Assembly: GCA_017542695.1 (NCBI GenBank)
Contig: JAFXWT010000003.1
Span: forward strand, 1-26,473
DNA: 26,473 nt
Direction of reading: 5' to 3'
Source of the DNA: Clostridia bacterium
GTDB taxonomy: Bacteria; Bacillota_A; Clostridia; Oscillospirales; CAG-272
Positions 1-7,767 of this stretch are shown here, in pieces (position 1 is the first letter of the stretch; every line of letters starts with the position of its first letter). The position numbers and the translations under genes were made by a program. The notes below the pieces were generated by a model, which was given only the letters and a program-made list of their open reading frames with translations, had not been told where the DNA came from and did not search any database.

Positions 1-310
1 AAAAACTCGAAAATTTGTATTGATGCGAATCACTAACATATTATCCGATACAATAATCAGTGTTAGAATGACAACAGCCACGGGCGACCGTGGCTGTTGT
101 CATACACTGAAGGGCTGAGGGAAACTGAAACGGTTTTCAGGAATTCTTCTATATACTCCCTCATGTGAGACTTTATAGAAAAAACCATCAGTTTTATTCA
201 GTACTTCAGAGTTATGTATTTTTTAACACACCGGTTTTACCGGTTACGAAAGGCGGTGATGCGTATGATTGTATTTTGCTGATTTGGAAATCAAATAAAA
301 ATTGCGTTGC
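1..310. other. Gene-free left end
   Basis: I see no credible gene in this AT-rich stretch. A weak rightward promoter-like pair (TTGTAT at 15-20, TATTAT at 39-44, 18-bp spacer) precedes a strong palindrome, so a short untranslated transcript is conceivable. No tRNA, rRNA or known riboswitch pattern was recognised. The 76-codon reading frame on the minus strand at 212-442 runs through the hairpin array and has no recognisable protein features. Confidence 0.5.
68..103. repeat. Perfect 16-bp inverted repeat
   Basis: Positions 68-83 are the exact reverse complement of 88-103, with a 4-nt GCGA loop. This makes a very stable GC-rich hairpin. Neither side carries a run of T, so it is not a standard intrinsic terminator. 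It could be an RNA 3' end, a protein binding site or a remnant of a mobile element. There is no coding context to decide between these. Confidence 0.75.
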
Positions 311-449
311 AGTTATATTCGCCTGCGCCGAGTGATATTGCGCTTCGCGCAGTTTCGGTGGCGAATATAATATCACTTTGCGGCAAAGCCGCAAAATATA
401 ACTGTCCCGAAGGGACAATATAACTGCCGCCACCGGCGGCAATATAACT
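311..449. repeat. Modular hairpin array with AATATAACT spacers
   Basis: At least three short perfect hairpins with unrelated stems (TTGCGG/CCGCAA around 378-393, GTCCC/GGGAC at 404-415, GCCGCC/GGCGGC near 425-440) are separated by the same spacer, AATATAACT (395-403, 417-425, 441-449). The left side holds the complementary AGTTATATT (311-319) and an 11-bp pairing of 313-323 with 360-370. It also holds GTGATATT (332-339), which can pair with AATATCAC (369-376), and a small TGCGC/GCGCA hairpin at 339-351. Alternative pairings are therefore possible. I recall similar AATATAACT-linked hairpins in genomes of gut Clostridia, but cannot confirm the family. The order looks like a non-coding intergenic repeat element rather than a gene. 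Confidence 0.7.
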
Positions 450-450
450 T

Positions 451-476
451 AAAAAGCTCGCTTTCGCGAGCTTTTT
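451..476 (-). terminator. Intrinsic terminator of tRNA-Gln
   Basis: Stem 451-460 pairs perfectly with 467-476. On the minus strand the GC-rich hairpin ends in a run of five T, three bases past the CCA of the tRNA gene. The stem is flanked by A and T runs on both sides, so it could also stop rightward transcripts. Confidence 0.85.
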
Positions 477-478
477 GT

Positions 479-552
479 TGGCTGGGATAGAAAGATTCGA
501 ACTTTCTCAAACAGAGTCAAAGTCTGTTGTGCTGCCATTACACAATATCCCA
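479..552 (-). tRNA. tRNA-Gln (anticodon TTG)
   Basis: Read on the minus strand, the acceptor stem TGGGATA (552-546) pairs with TATCCCA (489-483), followed by discriminator G and an encoded CCA (481-479). The anticodon arm is ACAGA / TCTGT around a 7-nt loop CTTTGAC, with anticodon TTG at 520-518. The T arm contains the usual GTTCGAATC. The TTG anticodon reads CAA, and CAG by wobble, so this is tRNA-Gln. The gene has its own promoter and terminator and is probably a single-tRNA transcript. Confidence 0.96.
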
Positions 553-564
553 TCGGCGAAAGAT

Positions 565-593
565 ATTTTAACACAAAGCGGCTGTTTTGTCAA
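565..593 (-). promoter_or_regulatory. Sigma-A promoter of tRNA-Gln
   Basis: On the minus strand TTGACA (593-588) and TAAAAT (570-565) are separated by 17 bp. The predicted start lies only about 6 bases before the mature tRNA 5' end, which implies a very short leader for RNase P to remove. Confidence 0.85.
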
Positions 594-636
594 CAACAAA
601 TATTAAATAACCAAGCACAAACGAATACAACCGAAA

Positions 637-658
637 CGGGAGCCGATGTCGGCTCCCG
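637..658 (-). terminator. Terminator-like hairpin after proS
   Basis: A 10-bp perfect stem (637-646 with 649-658) lies 20 bp past the proS stop codon. On the minus strand it is followed by TTTCGGTTGT, a weak U tract, so termination may be incomplete. Its position fits the end of the proS transcript. Confidence 0.65.
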
Positions 659-677
659 AATTGTATGTCGTTTTCGT

Positions 678-2117
678 TTAATACTGTCTTCCCCATACGA
701 CCATGTGCTTTGCGGGCTTGCCGCAGCAGACGCAAACGTCGGAAAGATGCTCCTCAACAAACGGGATGCAGCGCGATTTCACGCCGCCCGTCACGTCCTT
801 GATCTTATCTTCGCATCCGACGTCGCCGCACCACATCGCCTTGATGAAGCCGCCCTCGCTCTTGTCGATCTCAAGGAACTCGTCGAATGTCTTTGCGACG
901 TGCGTCTTTTCCGCGAGATTTTTCTTCGCGCGGGCGACGAGCTCGTCGTGTACCTGAGTCAGCATGGCATCGACTTCCGCTTCGAGATTATCAAGCGAAA
1001 CGACTTTCTTCTCGCGCGTCACGCGAGAAACGAGCACGCAGCTGTTATTTTCGATGTCGCGCGGACCTATTTCAAGACGAACGGGCACGCCTTTCATCTC
1101 ATACTGGCTGAACTTCCAGCCCGTTGACTGATCGCTGTCGTCGAGTTTGACGCGAAGAGTCTTTGCGAGGCGACCGCGGATCTCATCCGCTTTTTCGAGC
1201 ACGCCCTCTTTGTGTTGTGCGACGGGGATGATAACGACCTGTATCGGAGCTATCTTCGGCGGGAGGATGAGACCGTTGTCGTCGCCGTGAGTCATGATTA
1301 TCGCGCCGATCATTCTCGTCGAAACGCCCCACGACGTCTGGTGCGGGTAGCTAACCTTATTATCTCTGTCGGTGAAAGTGATGTCGAACGCTTTTGCGAA
1401 TCCGTCGCCGAAGTAATGCGACGTGCCGCCCTGGAGCGCGACGCCGTTGTGCATCATCGGTTCGATCGTATACGTTTCCTCGGCGCCCGCGAATTTTTCC
1501 TTTTCGGTCTTTTGTCCCGTGATGGCGGGAATAGCAAGCGACTCAAAATAGAAATCCTCGTAGACTTTCAGCATACGGCGCGTTTCCTCGCGCGCTTCGT
1601 CCGCCGTTTCGTGCATCGTGTGTCCCTCTTGCCAGAGAAATTCCGACGTGCGAAGGAACGGGCGCGTCGTCTTTTCCCAGCGGACGACCGAGCACCACTG
1701 ATTATAGAGCTTCGGCAGATCGCGGTACGAATGAATGACGTTTTTGAAATGCTCGCAGAAGAGCGTTTCCGACGTCGGACGGACGCAAAGGCGCTCGGTG
1801 AGCTGATTCTGCCCTCCGACAGTCACCCATGCGCACTCGGGAGCAAATCCCTCGACGTGATCTTTCTCTTTCTGAAGCAGTCCCTCGGGAATGAACATCG
1901 GCATATATACGTTCTCGTGACCGAGCGCTTTGAAACGAGCGTCGAGATCTTTCTGTATGTTCTCCCATATAGCGTAGCCGTACGGACGAAAGACGATGCA
2001 TCCCTTGACGCTCGAATAGTCCATAAGTTCCGCTTTTTTGACGACGTCGGTGTACCACTGGGCGAAATCGACGTCCATTGACGTTATCTGTTCCACAAGT
2101 TTTTTGTCCTGTGCCAT
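678..2117 (-). CDS. proS: Prolyl-tRNA synthetase, short type 3 (eukaryote/archaea-like)
   Basis: This 479-residue class II synthetase charges tRNA-Pro with proline in the cytoplasm. Motif 2 ([20 protein letters not shown]) and motif 3 (GVSTRMIGA) are intact, and a HGTP-type anticodon-binding domain starts at about residue 290. The C-terminal part holds Cys pairs (CGDVGC and CVCCGKP) and ends in Tyr, as in the zinc-binding tail of archaeal and eukaryotic-type ProRS. The long bacterial ProRS has an editing INS domain between motifs 2 and 3. That domain is absent here, and the length fits the type-3 class. The ATG is preceded by GAGGA with good spacing and a strong promoter. The enzyme identity is essentially certain. 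Confidence 0.97.
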   Translation of the reverse strand: MAQDKKLVEQITSMDVDFAQWYTDVVKKAELMDYSSVKGCIVFRPYGYAIWENIQKDLDARFKALGHENVYMPMFIPEGLLQKEKDHVEGFAPECAWVTVGGQNQLTERLCVRPTSETLFCEHFKNVIHSYRDLPKLYNQWCSVVRWEKTTRPFLRTSEFLWQEGHTMHETADEAREETRRMLKVYEDFYFESLAIPAITGQKTEKEKFAGAEETYTIEPMMHNGVALQGGTSHYFGDGFAKAFDITFTDRDNKVSYPHQTSWGVSTRMIGAIIMTHGDDNGLILPPKIAPIQVVIIPVAQHKEGVLEKADEIRGRLAKTLRVKLDDSDQSTGWKFSQYEMKGVPVRLEIGPRDIENNSCVLVSRVTREKKVVSLDNLEAEVDAMLTQVHDELVARAKKNLAEKTHVAKTFDEFLEIDKSEGGFIKAMWCGDVGCEDKIKDVTGGVKSRCIPFVEEHLSDVCVCCGKPAKHMVVWGRQY

Positions 2118-2154
2118 TTTTATGTCCTCTTTATATCAAAATTTTATCTTCATA

Positions 2155-2183
2155 ATTATATAACGAAAAACGGGCATTGTCAA
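2155..2183 (-). promoter_or_regulatory. Sigma-A promoter of proS
   Basis: On the minus strand TTGACA (2183-2178) and TATAAT (2160-2155), both perfect consensus, are 17 bp apart. They lie in the gap between the upstream glycosidase gene and proS. No clear terminator separates the glycosidase stop from this promoter, so the sugar operon may read through into proS. Confidence 0.9.
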
Positions 2184-2211
2184 GTGTCAAAATCAAGCGC
2201 GCAAAGCGTCG

Positions 2212-4359
2212 TCAAAAGAGTTTTTCGCCTGTTGTCGCGTCGAAAAACGCCGTTTCGGCTCTGTCGAGAGAATACGCGACGCGCTTCCCGTTTCGAAGTG
2301 CCAGCTCGCCCTTTTCGGCGTCGGTCGCCGTCAGTTCTATCACACCGCCGCCTGAGAGCGTCGCGTTGCCCGCTTTGCGATAGATGTGACAGCCGCATTT
2401 TTCAAAAAGCGCCGAGATCCGCTCCGGCGAAAGCGGCGGGAGCGCGAAATACCACGCGCGGCAGTTTCCGTCGCGCTTTGACGCGGCGGCGACGGAACCG
2501 TCGAAATACTCGGCGATCGGCTCGGCGGCTTTGTCCGTTACCTCGAACATCGGCGCGACGCCGAATTTGTAGTTTTTCTTTTGAAGATGGAGGTCGTTTA
2601 TCGAATAATCTCCGCCGACGGCGAAAGCGCCTTTCCACGTCAAATCGGGGATGAGCTGAACGAGCTTTTCTTTCATATCCATACCGCAGAGCGCCGTCGT
2701 TCTTTCGGGAGTGAATCTTTCATCGTCGATATACGCGGGATACGAGAAGAACACGACGTTATCGCATTTATTCATCACGGTGTTTTTCACGTAGTCGTAT
2801 GTGTCGCCGCGCATAATGAAGCAGTTGACGAAAACGACCGCCTTGTAGCGCGAAAGATCGGCTTTTTTGATGTCGGAAAGATATATCATATCAACGCTCG
2901 CGCCCGAACGGTACGCGTTCACCGCGAAGAGATTTGCCATCGTGTCGGTGATCGGATCGTCGTCGGCTCTCGGCGCGGTGTGCATGAACACCTTTGTGTC
3001 GAAAACAAGAAGCGCGTCCGCGGCGTTTTCGTATTCGCGCGCGAGCATTTTGTCCGCAAGCTCTTTCATTGCGCGGTTGTCGCGGATGTAGTCCGGATCG
3101 TCCCACCAGCCCGTGCAGAAATGGCGGCCGAAATCGTAAAACCACATTCCGGCGCCGCGGATGAACGACTGCATGACCATCGCGCGATTTACGCCTATGC
3201 TCTCGGTTTTCGGAAGCACAGTCATGCTCGCGTCGACGTGGCCGAAATGCGTCGGCTGATCGCGCTCGTCGAGCCACAGCTTGCCGTTAAGGCGCACCGA
3301 TTCGACAAGTCCGCGCGAGAGTCCCGGACCGCCGAGGGCGCGATTGATCTTGCTGTACGCCTGCGGCGCGCAGAGAAAGTCGATATATTCGCTACCGAGA
3401 ACCGTCTCCTCGCAAAGATGTCCGCCCGACGCCGCTTGCCCGAACGCCGAGAGATAATATCCGTAAAACGCGCCGGCGAGAAGCCGCCCGTCAGACGCTT
3501 CCTTGACTGCTTTCGCGTGGTCGATCACGTCGCGCGCGACGAGCTCGTGCTGAAACTCGAAATAATCCGATATCGCGCGGCGGCGCGCGGGATCGCGGAA
3601 TATGCCGCGGTCGAGCACGTATCTTTCAAGCCCCGCGGGGCAAATGTCGTCAAACGTAATTATGCTGTCGTTATACGCTTTTTTGAGGTTTTCGACCGAG
3701 CCGTATCTTTCTTTCAGCCACTTTGTGAAAGCCCTTGCCATAACGGGACTGACGTCGGGACAGTAGCGCATGAATCCCCAATAATGATTCTCGCCGTAGA
3801 TACCGTTTGCGATTTGGATGCCGATGAGCGCGTCGGCAACGGCGCTGTTTTTCATCGCCGAAACGAAGTCGCGCGTCAGTTCGAGCGACTTATCCTTCCA
3901 TTTTTCAGACGCGAACGATATCCGCTCCATATTCGTCAGATCGTCGTCGATGAGCGATCTGTAAAACGGGAACGGCTCGTTCGGAACGGTCTTTGCGTCA
4001 GCAAATTTGACGCACTCTTCCCTGTGCGCGTTGATCCACCACACCGGCGCGTTGACGTGAAGCCTTATGACAGCGCAGCAATCGGGACAGATCTTTTTCA
4101 GCCCTTTGAGCTGCTTTACCGCAAACGAAACGTCAAATCCTCTTTCGGTGAAAATATGCTCAAACGAAACGTCGATCTCGTAAAGACGCACGCCGATGTC
4201 GGCAAATTGCTTTATCGAATGGGCGGGGATCTCTTCCCACGTTTTGTTTCCCGTCGGGCGATCGGTCAGCGCGTAAAAGAACGGCGACATCGCCTCTCCG
4301 TCGACATGAATGGTCGGTCTGCCGTTATGATTTTTCACTTCGGTCATTCTGAATCCCAT
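2212..4359 (-). CDS. GH42-like glycoside hydrolase (putative beta-galactosidase)
   Basis: This 715-residue protein resembles the GH42-like branch of clan GH-A, whose members hydrolyse beta-linked sugars, often beta-galactosides. The first ~400 residues form the likely TIM barrel. IGIQIANGIYGENHYWG (179-195) occupies the usual acid/base region, but the classic Asn-Glu is replaced, leaving E190 as a candidate. KLWLDERDQPTH (360-371) offers E365 as a candidate nucleophile. YFEFQHELVA (266-275) is typical of the group. Residues ~430-640 look like the trimerisation-type flavodoxin-like domain, followed by a small beta domain. There is no signal peptide, so it probably acts in the cytoplasm on imported oligosaccharides. 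It is the last gene of an operon with two esterases. The start is preceded by AGAGGGA. Substrate specificity is unknown. Confidence 0.75.
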   Translation of the reverse strand: MGFRMTEVKNHNGRPTIHVDGEAMSPFFYALTDRPTGNKTWEEIPAHSIKQFADIGVRLYEIDVSFEHIFTERGFDVSFAVKQLKGLKKICPDCCAVIRLHVNAPVWWINAHREECVKFADAKTVPNEPFPFYRSLIDDDLTNMERISFASEKWKDKSLELTRDFVSAMKNSAVADALIGIQIANGIYGENHYWGFMRYCPDVSPVMARAFTKWLKERYGSVENLKKAYNDSIITFDDICPAGLERYVLDRGIFRDPARRRAISDYFEFQHELVARDVIDHAKAVKEASDGRLLAGAFYGYYLSAFGQAASGGHLCEETVLGSEYIDFLCAPQAYSKINRALGGPGLSRGLVESVRLNGKLWLDERDQPTHFGHVDASMTVLPKTESIGVNRAMVMQSFIRGAGMWFYDFGRHFCTGWWDDPDYIRDNRAMKELADKMLAREYENAADALLVFDTKVFMHTAPRADDDPITDTMANLFAVNAYRSGASVDMIYLSDIKKADLSRYKAVVFVNCFIMRGDTYDYVKNTVMNKCDNVVFFSYPAYIDDERFTPERTTALCGMDMKEKLVQLIPDLTWKGAFAVGGDYSINDLHLQKKNYKFGVAPMFEVTDKAAEPIAEYFDGSVAAASKRDGNCRAWYFALPPLSPERISALFEKCGCHIYRKAGNATLSGGGVIELTATDAEKGELALRNGKRVAYSLDRAETAFFDATTGEKLF

Positions 4360-4398
4360 GAGATATTCCCTCTGTATTATTTTATTTTATATTATGCG

Positions 4399-5472
4399 TT
4401 ATTTTTCGAGTATTTTCCCGATAAGATCGCCTATGACCTTTCCCATACGGTAGTGTCCGAGGTCGTTCGGGTGTGTCGCGTCGACGGTGCAGGCGTCGCG
4501 GCAATCGTCGTCAAAAAGCGTTTTCCCGTCGATGAAATATACGTTTTTGTCGCCGTCGGCAAGCGCCTTTTCGTACGAGCGACGGATAATATCCATGCGC
4601 GCGGCGGCGTCGGGCGGATTTCTGTCGCAGTCGGGGCAAGAGATCATAATATACGGCACGTCGGGGTGCGCCGCGCGTATCTTTTCGTACATTTTATGGT
4701 GCGTCGCTTCGAGATATTCGGGGGTCGGTGCATTGTGGTCATAATCGGATACGAAAACGGACATTCCGAGAGACGCCATGTAGGCGACTATCGCGTCTTC
4801 CGCTTTGCCCGATCCCGAAAAGCCGAGATTGATATAGTCGCGGTGGAATCGACGAGAAATGAATCCCTCGTAAGCGTTACCGGGGCGCGAAACGCATCCG
4901 CCCTGCGTTATCGACGAACCGTAGAACACCATCGGCTCGTCGGGAGTATATGCGCCGTCATACGGCGCGATCTCGGCGTCGGGAGCGACGCCTATATACA
5001 CGCGGTCGAGCTTTTCGTAAAGTGGAAAATATACGACGTAGTTTTTCATATTTCCCACCGTCGTCTTTGAGTTTATGCTCGAAAAATACTGCTGTGACTG
5101 ACGGATGTTCGCAAAGAATGTTCCGCAGTACGTCTGTATTTTCCCGTCGTCGATGTAAGCGTCAAACCCTGCGTTTCCGCTTCGTGCCATGTGCGGCATG
5201 ACATAGAGAGTCGGCTCTTCGGCGTGGATTGCGATATACGGCGAATCTGTTGAAAAAGTCATTCTTCCGCCCGCAGGATTGAAGTTAAGGTCTTTGACGC
5301 CGTCGTTTGTCGCCGCGGCGACGCTCTCGGGGATGCGGATGTAGTGTTCGTTTTCCTTCGGCCGGAAAAGTCCGTATATGCGGATCGGCGCCTGCCGCGC
5401 CTCTATCCAGACCGCGTCAGGACGCACTTCGTTTTCAAATTTCATTGTGCTTTTCAGTTCCGATGCTTTCAT
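4399..5472 (-). CDS. SGNH/GDSL-family acyl esterase
   Basis: This 357-residue protein has an N-terminal beta-rich domain (about 1-175) and a C-terminal SGNH hydrolase fold. Block I is FYGSSITQGG (183-192) with S187 as likely nucleophile. Block II is the GFSGSG glycine loop near 217-222, and block III is DYDHN (243-247) supplying the oxyanion Asn. Block V is DATHPNDLGH, giving D331 and H334. Two-domain enzymes of this layout usually remove acetyl or other acyl groups from carbohydrates, but the substrate cannot be read from the sequence. No signal peptide is visible. GGAGG lies 5 bp before the ATG. The gene follows the CE1-like esterase after 12 bp and precedes the glycosidase by 39 bp, so the three are probably co-transcribed. 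Confidence 0.85.
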   Translation of the reverse strand: MKASELKSTMKFENEVRPDAVWIEARQAPIRIYGLFRPKENEHYIRIPESVAAATNDGVKDLNFNPAGGRMTFSTDSPYIAIHAEEPTLYVMPHMARSGNAGFDAYIDDGKIQTYCGTFFANIRQSQQYFSSINSKTTVGNMKNYVVYFPLYEKLDRVYIGVAPDAEIAPYDGAYTPDEPMVFYGSSITQGGCVSRPGNAYEGFISRRFHRDYINLGFSGSGKAEDAIVAYMASLGMSVFVSDYDHNAPTPEYLEATHHKMYEKIRAAHPDVPYIMISCPDCDRNPPDAAARMDIIRRSYEKALADGDKNVYFIDGKTLFDDDCRDACTVDATHPNDLGHYRMGKVIGDLIGKILEK

Positions 5473-5484
5473 ATTGCCCTCCGA

Positions 5485-6207
5485 CTATCCGAACATCCAT
5501 TCAAGGACGTATTTTATGTATTCATCCCAAAATTCCCAGTTGTGCGTCCCCGCCGACTCACGATACGTCATGTCATATCCGAGCGAGGAGAGGTGCTCCT
5601 TGAATTTTTGGTTTTCATCGTAAAGGAAGTCCTCCGTTCCGACGCCGAGGAAAATCCTCGGCTTTGTCGCGTTGCGGCTCGCTTCTTCAGCGAGGGCGAA
5701 GAGGTCGTTTTCATTTCCTATTTCGCCGTCGCCGAACACAGCTGGAAAATATCCCCTCTTGTCTCTCGCCGCCATATCGCACGCCGATGAAAGACCCGCA
5801 GCCGCGGCGTAATTGCCGCATTCGCGCAGCGCGATTTTCAGCGCGCCGTAGCCGCCCATCGACAGCCCCGCGACGTAGTTTTGCTCGCGGTCGCGCGACA
5901 GACCGAACAGCGTATGCATTATATCAGGTAATTCTTTTGCAATGAACGTATAGTAGTCCGACCCGTATTTCATGTCGGTATAAAAGCTCTTTTCCGCATT
6001 CGGCATAACGACGCAGATGCCGTATTTTTCGGCGTACCGCTCGATCGACGTCCGCCTCATCCATATCGTGTTGTCGTCGGAAAGCCCGTGCAAAAGGTAG
6101 AGAGTCTTCGGCACGCTCCCGTTTTCTCTGCGCTCGGGGATCACGACATAGACGTTCGTGTGCATCCCGAGAACGTTGCTGAATATTTTAAGATCTGCAA
6201 AAGCCAT
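5485..6207 (-). CDS. Alpha/beta-hydrolase esterase, CE1 / EstA (FrmB-like) type
   Basis: This 240-residue single-domain esterase belongs to the COG0627-like group, which includes tributyrin esterases, S-formylglutathione hydrolases and feruloyl/acetyl esterases. The nucleophile elbow GLSMGG puts Ser at 116. Asp193 (GTEDFLYDENQ) and His222 (SAGTHNWEFW) complete the triad, and LLHGLSDD (38-45) carries the oxyanion loop. No signal peptide is seen, so it is probably cytoplasmic. As the first gene of an operon with an SGNH esterase and a GH42-like enzyme, it most likely strips acyl groups from dietary or host sugars before hydrolysis. Detoxification of formaldehyde adducts is a less likely alternative, because no partner dehydrogenase is nearby. 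GGAGG precedes the ATG. Confidence 0.85.
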   Translation of the reverse strand: MAFADLKIFSNVLGMHTNVYVVIPERRENGSVPKTLYLLHGLSDDNTIWMRRTSIERYAEKYGICVVMPNAEKSFYTDMKYGSDYYTFIAKELPDIMHTLFGLSRDREQNYVAGLSMGGYGALKIALRECGNYAAAAGLSSACDMAARDKRGYFPAVFGDGEIGNENDLFALAEEASRNATKPRIFLGVGTEDFLYDENQKFKEHLSSLGYDMTYRESAGTHNWEFWDEYIKYVLEWMFG

Positions 6208-6236
6208 ATTATCCTCCGTTTGTCTTTTTCAAATAA

Positions 6237-6265
6237 ATGATACCACATCGTCACTCGTTTGTAAA
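6237..6265 (-). promoter_or_regulatory. Sigma-A promoter of the glycosidase/esterase operon
   Basis: On the minus strand TTTACA (6265-6260) and TATCAT (6242-6237) are 17 bp apart, about 30 bp before the first ATG. The -35 overlaps a small GTTT-GT-AAAC inverted repeat (6257-6266) that could be part of an operator. That last point is only a suggestion. Confidence 0.75.
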
Positions 6266-6288
6266 CAAAAAACTGCCATATTCCGCGC

Positions 6289-6315
6289 AAAAAAAGGCGA
6301 CCGCATACGGCCGCC
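6289..6315 (-). terminator. Intrinsic terminator of mnmE
   Basis: On the minus strand an 8-bp GC stem (6315-6308 with 6303-6296, one G-T pair) is followed by seven T (6295-6289). It lies 9 bp past the mnmE stop codon and closes the rpmH-to-mnmE block. Confidence 0.9.
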
Positions 6316-6324
6316 CGTTAATGA

Positions 6325-7707
6325 TCATTTTCCCACACAGAATTTGCCGAATATCTCGTTTACAACGTCAACGCCGACTTCCCTGCCGTCGAGCTCCGAT
6401 ATCTCGCTCATCGCGCGTTCGAGCTCGCTCCCCGCGATGTCCGTTCCGAGCGTGTCGAGCGCCGTTCGCGCGCTTATGACGCATTCGAGCGCGCGCGCGA
6501 CAGACGCGTGCTGGCGCGCATTTGTCACAACGGCGTCGCCCGTGACGAGCGCGCCGCCGACAAAAAGCGCGTTTATCATGTCCGACAGCGCCGCTTTCGA
6601 CGTTTCATCCTTGGCGCAGATCGTGACGACGTTTTCATATTTGTCGAAAGCGCCCATGTCGCATCTCGTTTCAAGATCGATTTTGTTGAGCACGTATATC
6701 ACCGCCGCGCCGCGTGCCGCCGCGCTCTCGGCAAATGAGATCACCGTCCTGTCCTCGTGGTCGAGCGGACGCGACGTATCGAATACCGCAAGCATCAGCT
6801 CGCATTTTTCAATCTCGTCGAAAGAGCGCGCAACACCGAGCTTTTCGACCTCGTCGCTCGTTTCGCGTATGCCTGCCGTGTCACGCAGATCGAGCGTCAC
6901 CTCTCCGACGACCGCCTTTTCCGATACGACGTCGCGCGTCGTGCCGGGGATCGCCGTCACGATGGCGCGGTCCTCGCCGCAGATCAGGTTGAGTACCGTC
7001 GACTTGCCTGTGTTCGGCTTGCCCGAAATAACCGTGCGCACGCCCTCGCAAACGGCGTGCCCGGCGCGGTACGAATCACCGAGCCGAGCGAGCGCCTCCG
7101 CCGCTTCGTCGATGCCTCGCGCCATTCCGCCCTCGTCGAGCGTTTCAAGGTCCTCGTCCGGAAAGTCAATCCCCGCGTAAACGCTGCCGACGACCTCGCG
7201 GAGCTTCTGATATATTCTTTCAAGTTCCCTTGTCAGCTTTCCGTCGAGATTTTTGCGCGAGAGCGACAGCGCCGCCGTGCTTCCCGCGTCGATCATTCCG
7301 ATGACGGCTTCCGCCTCCGTCAGCGACAGCTTCCCCGCCGAAAAAGCGCGGCGCGTGAATTCGCCCGCCGTCGCGGGAACGGCGCCGCACGTGTATGCGC
7401 GCGCGAGGATCTCGCTGCAGAGTACCTCCCCGCCGTGACAGCTTATCTCAACGGTATCCTCGCCCGTGTACGAATGAGGCGCGCGGAAGACTGTGACGAC
7501 GCACTCGTCGAGCGTGTCGCCGTTTTCGTCTGTCGCCCGCCCGAGCACCGCGCGGCGCGACTCGGTATCGCACAGGCGCGCCTTCGCCTTAATGAACCTG
7601 TCGCAGACGGCGATCGCGTCGTCGCCGGACACGCGGATCACCGCTATCCCGCCTCTGCCGTGCGGCGTCGACACGGCGGCTATTGTCGATGAAAACATTG
7701 ATTTCAT
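6325..7707 (-). CDS. mnmE: tRNA modification GTPase MnmE
   Basis: MnmE works with MnmG to place carboxymethylaminomethyl groups on wobble U34 of certain tRNAs. The N-terminal tetrahydrofolate-binding domain covers about 1-120. The inserted Ras-like G domain carries the P loop GKPNTGKST (229-237), switch PGTTRD (254-259), DTAG (276-279) and NKID. The C terminus is CVGK, matching the catalytic C-x-G-K. I start at the ATG at 7707 (460 residues) rather than an in-frame ATG 33 bp upstream. GGAGG sits 5 bp before 7707, and the upstream extension would lie in the jag terminator. mnmG, the usual next gene and functional partner, is not in the window. Confidence 0.96.
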   Translation of the reverse strand: MKSMFSSTIAAVSTPHGRGGIAVIRVSGDDAIAVCDRFIKAKARLCDTESRRAVLGRATDENGDTLDECVVTVFRAPHSYTGEDTVEISCHGGEVLCSEILARAYTCGAVPATAGEFTRRAFSAGKLSLTEAEAVIGMIDAGSTAALSLSRKNLDGKLTRELERIYQKLREVVGSVYAGIDFPDEDLETLDEGGMARGIDEAAEALARLGDSYRAGHAVCEGVRTVISGKPNTGKSTVLNLICGEDRAIVTAIPGTTRDVVSEKAVVGEVTLDLRDTAGIRETSDEVEKLGVARSFDEIEKCELMLAVFDTSRPLDHEDRTVISFAESAAARGAAVIYVLNKIDLETRCDMGAFDKYENVVTICAKDETSKAALSDMINALFVGGALVTGDAVVTNARQHASVARALECVISARTALDTLGTDIAGSELERAMSEISELDGREVGVDVVNEIFGKFCVGK

Positions 7708-7718
7708 AACGTCCTCCG

Positions 7719-7759
7719 AAAAAACGGCGCCTGCCGGCAAAAGCCGAACGCAGACGCCG
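7719..7759 (-). terminator. Terminator between jag and mnmE
   Basis: On the minus strand a 10-bp stem (7759-7750 with 7734-7725, one wobble pair) encloses a loop that can form a small second hairpin. Six T follow (7724-7719). The tract ends just before the GGAGG of mnmE, so there is no room for a promoter between them. mnmE expression must depend on read-through. Confidence 0.85.
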
Positions 7760-7767
7760 CCGCTTTT

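Noticed and set aside
212..442. A 76-codon open frame on the minus strand
   Set aside because: It runs through the hairpin array, lacks a ribosome binding site and has no recognisable protein pattern.
311..449. A CRISPR array
   Set aside because: The repeated unit is only 9 bp, the spaces are hairpins rather than unique spacers, and no cas gene is present.
637..658. A T-box or other riboswitch upstream of the tRNA-Gln/proS region
   Set aside because: The hairpin lies downstream of proS rather than in its leader, and the proS leader between promoter and ATG is too short for a T-box.
2581..5070. An open frame of 829 codons on the plus strand
   Set aside because: It lies antisense to the glycosidase and SGNH esterase genes, which have clear motifs and ribosome binding sites. 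The strand-shifted codon bias of this GC-rich genome keeps the opposite frame open. The translation shows no domain.
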